Of a stretch of DNA of 64,000 nt, positions 35,225 through 55,875 are shown one piece after another. Positions within the stretch are counted from its first letter, which is position 1, and every line of letters starts with the position of its first letter. Below the pieces are notes generated by a model. It was not told where the DNA came from and did no database searches. It saw only the letters and a program-made list of their open reading frames with translations. Location: NCBI GenBank assembly GCA_015680685.1, contig MNCI01002996.1:296019-360018 (forward strand). The letters are read 5' to 3'. Origin of the DNA: Gnetum montanum (Eukaryota > Streptophyta > Gnetopsida > Gnetales > Gnetaceae). A program made the translations under genes and the position numbers.

Positions 35225-38035
35225 ATGGCACCTAAATGACTGCATGTGGGAAGGCCCTCATAGCCTAGAAAAACATGACCTAGAAAAGGAGGGACCAACA
35301 ATAGCAACCCTAAGAGCAAGCAGGCAAGGAAACTCATGCCATAGGACCCCTTCAGGAGGAGCTTGAAGTAGAATCTGTTTGACAAATTGTCACTGTAGAA
35401 ATAGGCCAATCCAGGTAGGACGACATTCTTAGGCTAAGGCTTAGCTTGGAGGTCACCCTCACGGAGGCTTGCTTGAAGAAGATCAGGATGAAGGAGGTCC
35501 AAACTTCTATTCTCTAGCAGTTGAACTTTGGATCCTTTTGGAGCTGGTATAAAAGGAGGTCATCACACAACTATAAGGGTCTCCCATGTGGCCCATTCTC
35601 TCTAATAGTGGAAAATGATATATGAGGGAGACCTATCTCTTCTGGAACAACCAATAAGGAGATGCATTAGTAAAAATCAAAGATACGACCATCTCCTACT
35701 TGGTTGAAGCCATTGCAGAGGCCCTCGAATTACTAAACATTGGGATCAAAGTTGTCGAGATCTTAACGCAGGTGGACCCAAAAGCTAAAAAGGAGTGGGT
35801 TTAGTGATGTTATGACATGAATCATAAGGAGTATAGTGCTCTCATAAAGGTAGAGAGAGCATACTTTAAAACTTTGTCTTATCATCTAAATCCAACTACA
35901 AGGCTCACTAAAGTTACAACTTTCTCTGCTCGAGCATGCACTACTTTGAGCAAGAAGTTCTGAGCCAGACTTCCCTAACTCATTTTCCTAAAGATCAAAA
36001 AAAAATTTTAAAGGAAGACACTTCCCTTTCCATGTCTCATCCACAAGTTGTGCAAAAGGGGAGGAATAGCTTGCTATTTCAACAATGTGGTCTACCATGA
36101 TCCTACCACCTCATGGCAAGAAATGATGAAATACAAGGCAACAATAAAGCTATAGGAAGAGGAGCAACCACCACCACCATCACCTACATCCCCATATACT
36201 ACAATAGAGGTACCTGTAGCTACCAAAAGAATAAGAAAACCTAAGAGTGATAGTTGCAGCAATAACAAGGCTATACGAGTGATGGGAAGTCCTTTATTTA
36301 TCGTCTAGCCATGAGTAATCTCGATGAGGTTGCAAGAATCATTAGTTGATTAGATAGTAAAACAACCCTACTCTTCTCCACGCAAAGGAACTAGATGTCC
36401 ACCAAGCCTAATCCAAGTGCTAGGGAGATCACAATGCCCATTCCTAAATAAACATTCCTTGAGATTTTAGGGAATGTTGTGGCCTTCTCCAACATGTTGG
36501 AGGAAGACAAGGGGATAACCATCTTGGTTATGCCACATAAGGGCTAAGACATAGGAGTGGAGGTGGTGGTTGATAAGGTAGCTAAATCCCTGAATGTTCC
36601 TATAGTATTTGTACCTAGCATTACCACCATGACAAACATCCATGCATTTGTAAGAGTAGGGAGTGATCAGATGAGCACTACCCAACATGAGGAGGTGCTG
36701 GAGAGATTGGTTGGAGCTAGGAAATCACTTTTGGAGATCTTTGATCTCCCATATGAGATTGTAGCAAATTAGTCATAGCAATAAGAGACAATGGACAAGT
36801 TGTTGATCGCAAACACATAACTAGAGAAGGCCACTATAGCCAATTGGTGGTTGGCCGCCAAAGTTGCTAAGTTGTGAGCCCATATATCCAACCTCACCAT
36901 TCTCAAGCCTAAGCTTATAAGAGATAAAGTTTTCCAACATTTTCAACAAAAACTTCAAGAGGATAAGAATGTAAAGGAGATGACGATCTTTGATGCATTC
37001 TTGTGAAAAGCCATGACTAGCAATACTAACAAGGACTACTTGTAAGTTCATGAGGAAAACTTGATCCTCACCAAGAATAACCACTGCCTACAAAATGCTA
37101 AGTAACAAAAGGACTAAATGGTCAAGTTCATATGCCAGTACCAATAGCAACTTGCCAAGGTTAACTTAGATTTGGGAAGGTTGGTAGCAGAAAACCAAAA
37201 TCTCTTAATGAAGGAAGTCAAAGCTCTTCATAAAAAGACCACAATTGAAGTAGTCTCCTAGAAGAATAAGGCCCTAAAGTTTGAATGGGTGGAAATCACT
37301 ATAGGAACTAGGTTGGACTAATTAAGGAGGTCAATGAAAAGGAGATCCAATTAGCAAAGGCAAATATGAACACAGCCCTCCAACAACTCCAATAACAAGG
37401 TGACGTATGGTAGTCCATCTTGGATGGAATAAATATATAAAACAAGGTAGAGATTCATCTAAACAAGTTACAAATTAAGAAGATGATGGAGTATATGTAG
37501 CTTGCCAACCTTCGTTATGCAAACTTAGTGATGATGGTAGCAAGAAGGTTGAGGACCAAGTTGGAGAAGCAAGGTACCAATTCCTATATCCTTTATAGGT
37601 CTCAATTCAAGATCCACAAAGAGATCAAAAAAAAGTTGGAGATAGCCAACTTAGAGCTTAAAGTTCTCAAGAGAAAATTCACTAATCAACGATCTATTGC
37701 TGAGAACCTAGCAAGATGGATAAATGATTATCAAGAACTACAAAATCTTGTAAAGACATTTGACATAGACATAAAACCTTTGTAGCCTAGTTTGTCAACA
37801 TGAATGAATTATTTTCTTTAATGTCATGCCCGTGGGATATTCCTACATTGGCCTAGATTGACAAAGTTGTGCGGACCATGTATGATCCACAAAGTAAGGA
37901 AGAGAAGATAAAAGCACTATTTGATGCTTTTAAACTTCCAACACCAGCAACTAATAACCTCAACCTTTAGCAGCACCAAGATGAGATGAAGGACCATTAG
38001 AGCCATAGGAGCCTTCACCTCTAGGCACTATCTAA
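35225..38035 (+). pseudogene. F/C ORF3, degenerate
   Basis: It starts ATGGCACCTAAATGA (MAPK, then a stop). Homologous segments appear through frameshifts: DALVKIKDTTISYLVEAIAE and ALELLNIGIKV (35660-35760), TLPFPCLIHKLCKRGGIACY (36020-36080), and long coiled-coil stretches (36540-37800, for example an open frame at 37528-37785 with KKKLEIANLELKVLKRKF). It ends EP-stop-EPSPLGTI-stop at 38033-38035, as in G. Function unknown; it is the same gene as B ORF3. Confidence 0.6.
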
Positions 38036-38270
38036 GAATTTATCACATCTTTAGCTATTTTACACACACCTACTAAAATTTTGTAAATGTCCAATTTTGT
38101 TGTAATGGACACTTATTTTTGTAGCAATGTACAATCTAACACTCATAGTTAGGTAGAGACAGTCAATCTATCTTCCTGTTAATAAATTCCTTACTACTTC
38201 ATATTTTGTAAGAAACTCAATCCTATTTTTATTCACTTGAGGCTAGGTTTTTAGTCAGTCATGAGGGTAC

Positions 38271-39152
38271 GAAGAAACATCAATAAGATAGGCTACGTCA
38301 ATGAGCACATGGCCCCATCAACGTATCCCCATCGATGCATGATAAGATGTGTCGACGTAAGTATGTCAATGCTGATGTAGTTAGTGCCTATATAAATGTG
38401 CTCACCCCTCACATTCATGGTATCTTTCAGTTGTAGAGTAAGTTAAATTCTTGCACTTTCTTCCTTTCAAAGTTAGAATATTTCCTTCTAAGTGCTCGTA
38501 GTATCGATATATGAGATTGTATGAAGTTTTATTCAAATGCTCATGTACCTGGACATATTGGCATGATTAACAATAAAATTGAGATTCCCTACATTTATTG
38601 CATAAGTTAGAATAGTTTGCTATTTCCTTTAAGTACTTTACTTTATATGCAGTTTCCTTCTATGTCCTTGGTTAATTAGTATGATTAATCATAAGCACAT
38701 GAGTACGATCACTTTGAGCATAATCTACTAACGCTTTGTAATTTCAACAACGAATACTTGGTATACCTAGTAGTATATACTTAGTAACCTAATAGTGTTA
38801 GTATAAGTTCAAGATGTATACAACAAATGGGAATAGCTATTTTACATTAAGTTAGCTAACTTAAAAATTAGTTATTAAATTTAATTGTTAAATCCTTATT
38901 TTATTGTAAGTAATTAATAAAAAATATAATAAGAATAATTATAAAAATACATATCTTATACCTTAACCATACTTAACCATACATATAATTAGACATAAGT
39001 GTGAATTAAGAAGGCAACAATTTGCAACTCCATAATTCACTATTTAATAATATTGCCTACTTAGGTAACTAAGTTTATGAAATTTAACTGGATTGCTAGT
39101 CAACGCTTGTGATTCATATAGTTAGGCATAGGGGATACCCATTGTTCATCAA
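38271..39152 (+). repeat. Element C 3' LTR
   Basis: 882 bp, starting CGAAGAAACATC (TG of the usual start mutated to CG) after CAGTCATGAGGGTA, and ending TTGTTCATCA. The TATA box CTATATAAATG lies near 38391 and AATAAA at 38572-38577. Its last 250 bp match 16539-16812 much better than they match the F 5' LTR, so its partner is C. Confidence 0.8.
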
Positions 39153-39198
39153 CTATCTTAGGAAATTTTAAAAGTAGTTTAACAGAACCAATGGATCT
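39153..39198. other. 46-bp stretch between two LTRs
   Basis: It separates the C 3' LTR from the E LTR. It starts ACTATCTTAGGAAATT, loosely like the sequence after the C 5' LTR (GTTCCTAGGAACTTAGTTT). It could be original flanking DNA or a scrap of retrotransposon leader. Confidence 0.3.
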
Positions 39199-40029
39199 TG
39201 ATGAGAAGCAAGGCATCCCTATGCTCAACCATACGAATCACAAGCATTCACGCATGATCTAGTCGAATTCGATGGATGAGACTAGTTGTGGCATCTAGAT
39301 CATTATGCTCTAATTGCAGTTCACTGTCTTCCCACTTAGACTATTGATAACTTTGTCATGTATGGTTTAGTCCAAAGTGAGGCATATGATTTTTCTCATT
39401 TTATGTTTTATAAGTTTAATCACCTACAACAAGAATGAAAGGTAAAGTAATTTAAGATCTAATTTATCCACTACCTAGCTAACTTAACACAAGTACTCAT
39501 TCCATTTTCTTGGACACATATTGAACACATATAGCATTGCTGGGCTACCAAACGTTAAGTGTTTCTAGGTTACCAAGCACTATATGCATGCTTGAAGTGG
39601 TCGTGCTTGTGTTCATTAATAACTAGAAATTAATTGCTTAATTGAAATGAATTAAAGTAAAGTACATGAAAGGAAAGTGCATTAAAGGAAACATTAATCT
39701 ATTATCAATGCTACAAGGATAGTCAAAAGAGTTTGCTTTTATTCCCGTCACACTATTGTGCTTAGGTACATCAGTGTTCAAACAAAGATCTGTACACACT
39801 TAGACTCCTATTGCAGGCACTTAGAAAATATTCTAACTCTAGAGAAAACAAACTGCAGGAGCTTCGCTACTCTAACTTAAAAAAACTATGAAAAATTCAT
39901 GGAAATCATGAGCCCAAGTGCTATATTTATAGGCCAATGTATAAAATACCCCCCCCCTCTGGACTTCGACATCGGATACTTGACGTCATGGATCTAACGT
40001 CGAAGCAAATGAAGAAACATGTTTCATCA
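39199..40029 (-). repeat. Element E 3' LTR
   Basis: 831 bp. Plus strand TGATGAGAAGCAAGG to AACATGTTTCATCA, followed by TACCTCTACAACTGAAT, the reversed primer region. The minus-strand TATA (CCTATAAATATAG) is near 39930. U3 contains CGACGTTAGATCC and TGACGTCAAG words. A C-run (39950-39957) lies just upstream of TATA on the minus strand. Confidence 0.85.
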
Positions 40030-42089
40030 TACCTCTACAACTGAATAAAAACTCGTCCTTGAGTGTAGAAGAGGAGGAACAAGTTCTTTACAAAATATTG
40101 GGTAGGTATGGGATTATTGACTAACATACAAATTAACTCAAATGGAACAACAGACTCTGAGTGCCCAAGTGTACATAGTTACAACTTTTTACAAAATTTG
40201 GTGTTCATGATAAGAGAAGTGAACACCCTAAATAACACTGACATCCAACACCTCTTGGCAATAGAAAAATGAGAGAGAAGATCCAACAATCAAGAACGGT
40301 CCTCATTGTGTGGTACTGTTGCATCATCCTTGGTGAAGATAGTCCTACTCCTAGTCCATGCTTGCCAATGCAATCACAATAGAATCATGAATTAATATGC
40401 AATGTGTAATACATAGCTATTAAATGCCTTGTCTTATTGGTGGTTACACTCGGCTAGGTTCTAATTGTGGTAGATTGATTCCTTTAGTAGTGTTAGCAGG
40501 AAGGCTGACAAATAGGGTAAAATAGATAAGCGGTCCATTAAATTTGAAAAGGTTTAACACAAAGAAAATATTGGAAGAGGGTGTAAGAATTCACAACAAT
40601 AAAAAGAAAAGTTCATTGAAAATGTTGTGAAGATGTGCACAATTGGATGTCATTGATGGGATAAACAAAAGGATTTGATTGTAAGAGTGTCTAAGGGTAA
40701 AGGACTTAATTAACCCAACCAAAAGATATATAAGTGGGTCCTCCCCAAAGCAGGCATAGACCTTTTATACCCTTACATAACTTCAAACCAAAGAGTCCGT
40801 GGGCTTCGTGGATGATTAATGGTTATAGAGGATTAAGTACAAAAACCTGAAAGAAACTAACTAAGAATTCTGACATATCAAACCAAGACATCAAACAAGA
40901 ACATGAAATTGGCAATGAGGTAAGACATGGAAAGCATAGATGAATGAGAGAGAGTGGAATAGAGTCCCTAATTAAGGTCACATGAAGTTTGTTGTGAATT
41001 TTGTGGTTAAATGACTTGATAGGATCCATCCTTAGTCCAAACCCAAAACCAACCATGTTAAGTGACTTTGCATCATCATTCTAAGACCAGTCCATCCCCT
41101 GAGACACAAGAGTGCTCCCACAGAACAACCACTACTCCTCATTAGAGAAGAAAAGAGAAGTAGAAAGTGAGGAAGGGCCTTAGTTAGAGGGGACAAGTCC
41201 CATAACTAGTGCTTGTAGCCCGTTTATTTTGTCTAAGGGGCATGCTTTGAATCCCCATCGTTTTTTTTTTGAAATGAAAACCACATCAAGTAAAGACGTA
41301 TGCATTTATTTTGTCTAAAGGGTGTGCTTTGAATTCCCATCATTTTTTTTTGATGAGAACCATACCATGCAAAGACATATGCATTTATTTTATCTAAGGG
41401 GTGTGCTTTGAATTCCCATCATTTTTTTCATTTTCTTTATTTATTTTTTGATGAGAACCACACCATGCAAAGACTTATTCAACTTCCTTTTATTGGTCAA
41501 CATGGAATGGTAAGAAATCCATGAAAACACACATGCACCTAGGCAAACAGAAAGGTACAAAGAATACTGAATCCCCTTGAAGCCACACCCTGTTCAAACC
41601 TTTTGAATCATTCCTAATTTTGAAAACTACTAAAGTCACAAATTTGTTAAAGTTTTGTTAATGAAAAAGGGACTACACATTTTTAGAACAAGGAAAACCA
41701 TAGAGTTTGTGGATGGATGGATGTTGTCAACTCACTACTTATTGCATGAAAAAGAAACCATGTCCTAATCATCCATAATGAAATTCAAAGCTAGAATCCG
41801 AACACCAACAATAAAATAACAAAATAGTACATACCACCATCAAACAATGCATTACCACTGTACCTGGCACTTATTAACAAAAGGTTAGAAAATCACACCA
41901 AAATAAAATATAATATAATATAAAAGAAAGTGTAAAATTTTCAAGAAATAGCAAATGTACTAACGATGATGTAAAACAAAAATTAGAAAAAATTAATAAC
42001 AGGAAAATAAGAAGATGTAAAACAAAGAATGTGTAAAACAAAAATGTGTAAAATAAAAAGATGAAAAACACTTAAGAATCCTAAAGATT
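40030..42089 (-). other. Element E non-coding spacer
   Basis: Homologous to the A/B spacer (GGGTCCTCCCCAAAGCAGG at 40737, minus orientation). It holds the local triplication at 41221-41480 and an AT-rich, AAAATGTGTAAAAC-type stretch at 41880-42065. No gene. Confidence 0.55.
41221..41480. repeat. Tandem triplication of an ~80-bp unit
   Basis: Three consecutive copies (about 41221-41303, 41304-41382, 41383-41480) of a unit containing TTTATTTTGTCTAAGGGGTG, GCTTTGAATTCCCATCA, a T-run, and GAACCACACCATGCAAAGAC. Element G has a single copy at 24750-24860. Confidence 0.8.
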
Positions 42090-43902
42090 AAAATGGGATG
42101 ACAAGGATTAATAAGTGGATAAATAGGATCCATGCATGTATGAAACCTTGGTAATTGTCCATGCCCCAGCCACTAGGTGTCTATTGGTGGTCTGGTGGCT
42201 AGGTAGAAAAATCATTGGTCACACACTTGATTGTTAAATGTATGGTGGGTCAGGGTATGAGATATGTTAACGTTATGGACATCTAGCCCACGAGTGCACC
42301 CTTGATCATGATATGGTATGCATAGATTTGTTTTTCTCCCCACACTGTTTGATTCATTATTTGGATTTGGGATTGGAGTAATGATGGATGGTGGCCCTTG
42401 TGCATGATCAAAGGATGGTGGTTGAGACAAGGAAGGTGGTGCACCAAATTGGCATTATGCTAGCTCAGATGATATGGTGGGTCCATGCATGGTCTACTTT
42501 GGCTTGCAGCTTTTCCTCCAGAAAGGATGTTTCCTATGTTGCAGTTGAGACCCATTGGTGTTAGCATGGTTATGCACATTCGTAGCACAAGTGGCATTCA
42601 TTTGTTGATATTGGAGGTGCTAAACCTTCTTGTGTCATTGGTGGTGACCTATAATGTGGTGGAGTATGAGAATATCAAGGGTAGGATGGATGGTAAGAGG
42701 GGCAAGGTGGTGATCCTTTAGGGGATGTCATGGGTTCATGGTACTCGGGAGAGTAGTAGTGGCAATTTGAAGTAGAGGATGTAGAATTAGTTGGAGAAAC
42801 AGGGTGTTGAACATAATGTCCATGTGGTTTTGGTGGATAGGGTTGACTTGGTGGTGGCCTCCCCATGACTATGGTTGTTGCCATTACGATTGATGACCAT
42901 GTTGAGGTTGGTAATTAGTCCTCCTAGGATGGTATGATTGATTGTGGAATTGTCTATAATTACCTTGTGGAAGAGGAAATCTCCCAAGCATGTGCTTTTG
43001 CACAAACTTCGAATTTAAGGCACCTGCCCAATACTCCCGTAGATGCAACAAAATTGGGCAATGGCCCTTTGGATGGTCATATATGCAAATGTTGCATCCA
43101 TTATCTTCATTTGTGATTAATTCTATAGCCTCACTTTCTTTAGCCATTTTTATCGCTTACCAAAAAGTGTTCCTAACTGTTTCTTGGTTATGTATTCTTT
43201 ATTTATTGTGATTGCTTGGCTTATTTTGCATGATCCTCTCCTTGACCTTCTCAATGAGAGTTGTAACATTTTCATATATCCATTTGAACATCCTATTAAA
43301 CTTTTCTTCAAGTTCATCATTAAACTTCTATATTGGCAAGGTTTGTTGCAGAATCACCTTATCGAGAGTGGTTTCGTTCTCCTTACCATAGATCTAGACT
43401 TCCTTCTGTTGAAGAGTTGGGTCCCATTGATATTTCTTGACATTCTCCCATTTGCATATCTCTCCTTCTTCTTTTTCCACACGCTCAATTAACTCTCGGA
43501 TCTAATGGGCTTGAAGCTCGTATAATTGTCCTAGGGCATACATCCCAATAGTTTCCCTTGTTTCATTATGAAGCCCATATATGATGTAGAGAAGTTGCCT
43601 TTCCTCAGAGAAACCATGGCTTGGGCATCTATTCAGTAAGGCATAATATCTATCTAAGGCCATGTTCAAGGGTTCATGTTGTTCTTGCTTCCACTCTTGG
43701 ATCTGTCTCCTTAGGTTGGACACCCTCACACAGGTTTGGTATTTCTTGTTGAAAAGTTCCATCATTGTGGACCATCGTCGGATTAAATTTAGTCTCAACA
43801 ATCTATACCACACTTTAGCTTTATCGATTAGTGTCCTAGGAAAGAGTTTAAGCTTTTGTCACGCACTTTCAATGTTGTAGAAAGCACAAGCATCATGAAA
43901 GG
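42090..43902 (-). pseudogene. gag: Element E gag, degenerate
   Basis: The minus-strand reading closely follows the A gag: WYRLLRLNLIRRWSTM and QEWKQEQHEPLNMALDRYY (43813-43600), QLYELQAH, a zinc knuckle CNICIYDHPKGHC (43100-43060, CX2CX3HX4C), then a Pro/His/Tyr-rich tail ending with TCMDPIYPLINP near 42110. Open for up to about 100 codons at a time, broken by stops and shifts. The N-terminus stops at HDACAF-like sequence where H begins. Confidence 0.75.
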
Positions 43903-44395
43903 TGATGAGTGGTGAGGTACCCCTACACTCAACCATACAAATACGAGCGTAACACGCACGATCCGGTCGAACTCCGCAGACCAAGTGCCTACACGCTTCA
44001 TGGAACACTTAAGGTTAATTATTTGTTGTCTTCCCAGACTTACTTGTATTTGTCACGGTGTATGGTTAAGTAAGTCTGAGGTATATGATTTTTATATCTT
44101 TNNNNNNNNNNNNNNNNNNNNNNNNNNNNNNNNNNNNNNNNNNNNNNNNNNNNNNNNNNNNNNNNNNNNNNNNNNNNNNNNNNNNNNNNNNNNNNNNNNN
44201 NNNNNNNNNNNNNNNNNCTAATAAAGCATGTAAATGATAAATAGTAAATAACAATATATAAATCCTAATTAGCCTATTCCATGCACTGCAAGGTTTATCC
44301 AAGAAGCTCGTCTTTATTGCCGTACACAAACTTGTGTTCGGGTACAATGTTTACTCGAATAAAGATCCGTTCACTTTGGAGTTCCTACTACGGGT
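43903..44395 (-). repeat. Element H: truncated LTR with internal assembly gap
   Basis: Plus strand starts TGATGAGTGGTGAGGTACC (minus-strand LTR end). The part after the N run (44218-44395) matches the F-type LTR: minus reading CCCGTAGTAGGAACTCCAAA, GTGAACGGATCTTTATTCG. Sequence similarity stops near 44395, before U3, so the LTR is broken there. No internal retrotransposon sequence follows. N run 44102-44217. Confidence 0.75.
44102..44217. other. Assembly gap (116 N)
   Basis: A run of unknown bases inside the H LTR. Confidence 0.99.
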
Positions 44396-45840
44396 AAAAT
44401 CTTTGTTTTATGTTTATTTATTATGTCTCTTAGAAATTTGCAATCTTTTTTTAGTCAACTTTTGTTGTCAAATGATTAATAATACTAAATATTTTTATAG
44501 AGTTCCAAAAAATCACACAAGCATAATTTATCTTACCTTTTCTAAAAAATGTTTGTGGTGTTAAATATTTTTTAAAATTTTAAAAAGGTGGCAATACATA
44601 TAAATTTTTGATTCAACATATAAATTAAAGGAAGGAGTTTTGAACCTAAAAAAATCATATTAATAGTAAACAAAAAATTCAAAGCGTGTCATGTGTTTAT
44701 TACTTTAATTTCATACTTTTGTTATTGTCATCATCGTCATAGCCTTGTCCCAACAAAATGGAGTTAGCTACCTAAGTTCTTTTTCGCCATTTGTCTATAT
44801 GAAAAACTAGATCTTTGTTTATTTATAGTTTTTTCAAATCATCTTTATCACATTTTGGGAATGCCTTAGCATTTGCAAAATCTGAAAAAGAAACTTAGCC
44901 ATGAAATTTGATAGAGGCTAACCCTCCTCCTTTTGTACCAGGGCTTTGGAGTAGCATTGGCAGAGTTTAATTTAATACTTTTATTTTGCAAGAATAGGTG
45001 GCTAAGTTCGAATCACACATTTGACATCATTAGAGTATACTTCTAATCAAATTATTTTGAGTTTCGACACCTTACAATAATAAAAATGAATTTTTATTGC
45101 ATAAATAAATTGTAATCTACCTAAATCTTATGAAAGCCTTATCCTTTTAAGTATTTGCCATTGTTAACCATCACACCGTTCACGTGAGTATGTCAACGTG
45201 GACAAGGTATGGGAGTATGGCTACAACGACAAGTTAGCGTAATAAGGTATGCCCCTCTTAATATCATCATACAACAATCCTCATGTAAAATTAGTGAAGT
45301 TTGACGAGCAATCCCGTTAACCATGACCAAATAGCTTTTCAAGCAAAATTTAGAGAGTTTGTCAAGCAATTTGGTCGTCGGTTGCGACTGACAACTAGCT
45401 TTTCATTGTTTTTTCATGTGACTCCACACGCAAATGGTAGTTCGGAGCTTGAATTTCCAGTGCACACTACACCGGTCCTGTGACGATCCAAAGTTTTAAC
45501 GCTTAAAATTACATAATTCTAAAAATTTAATATGCAGTATCCGCAGCCCACTGGGACACGAAGCACTCATGTCCTGCCATGTGTTTTTGAGTGTTCCTGT
45601 GGAGCAAGAAATGACAGATTCAACCTTTGATGATGATGAGCTCCAATTTCCCAAAAAAGCAGACATGGTCACGATTTCACGTTTGCGTGAAGGGCCCAGC
45701 CGAGCAAGAAAACAATGACCCGGTTGTTTGAAGAACAAACAGACGGACAATCATCATAGACGAAGAGCAGAAAGACAAAAAAAACAAAAAAACAACAAAA
45801 AAATCCTTAAAAAAAAATCAAGGGAGGGCGCCAGGAATTT
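44396..45840. other. Intergenic region upstream of the kinase gene
   Basis: AT-rich, with only short chance open frames. It marks the change from the retrotransposon nest to gene territory. Apart from the SINE-like piece at 44935-45065 I see nothing assignable. Confidence 0.6.
44935..45065 (+). mobile_element. Possible tRNA-derived SINE
   Basis: GAGTAGCATTGGCAGAGTT resembles a pol III A box, and about 50 bp further GTTCGAATC matches the B-box core. The two boxes are spaced as in tRNA-derived SINEs. No target duplication was identified, so this is tentative. Confidence 0.3.
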
Positions 45841-46409
45841 GCATATAAAGCTAGGCCGGCATTCACAGGCTGACCGTGTGCAGAATTCAGAACGCGTTTG
45901 GAGAACCACAATATATTTAAATTAATGCGGGCAATTTTCCTGGTACGTGGCAAGCGCGTTGTTTGGAGAAGAGGAAGAGAGGGAAGCAGGCGAGGAGGGA
46001 GGCAGGAAAGCGAGAGGGAGCTACATTGTCAGCCCCACACTACAGAAGTGACCCTTGACGAAGAAGAAGAAGCAGAAAGACAATAAGAAGAAGACTAGTA
46101 CAGGACTTCCTCGCCTGTACCTCGTCTCGCATCAGCGGGAATCATTCAACAACGAAGCCAATAACAATGCCCCTGCGAACAACTACAACCCTGCTGCATT
46201 CATAGCCAGAAGAATAAGAAGAAGACGAAGAAGAAGAAGAACCAGCCATACCTACATTCTCTTTGTCTTTTACCAGCATCTGCGTTAAATTTTTCTTTCC
46301 TTCATTTAGTCTTTCCGCAGATTCCGTCCTGCGTCACTGAATTTGTGGGAGCAGAAGCAGAAGAAGAAGAATAAGAATCTGTCTTTGTGCGTAAAGGATT
46401 TCATTCGGG
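45841..46409 (+). promoter_or_regulatory. Likely core promoter and 5' UTR of the kinase gene
   Basis: GCATATAAAGC at 45841-45851 is a good TATA box, which would place the start near 45875 and give a leader of about 530 nt. The leader is rich in GAAGAAG repeats (46050-46100, 46205-46240, 46345-46375). It contains upstream ATGs: one at 45925 opens a 53-codon uORF ending at 46086, another at 46167 a 12-codon one. Transcript start and uORF use are inferred. Confidence 0.45.

Positions 46410-55875
<9,466 letters not shown>

Larger units (their letters stand above)
39199..43902 (-). mobile_element. Element E: minus-strand gag-only retrotransposon, 5'-truncated
   Basis: On the minus strand: gag (43902-42090), spacer (42089-40380), then almost directly the plus-strand primer region and 3' LTR (40029-39199). 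Pol, internal promoter and ORF3 are all missing. The gag start and 5' LTR are cut off by the H LTR at 43903. Confidence 0.75.

Noticed and set aside
45301-45750. Short open frames upstream of the kinase (60 and 84 codons)
   Set aside because: No homology, no conserved motif, and they lie upstream of the likely TATA box in non-coding-looking sequence.
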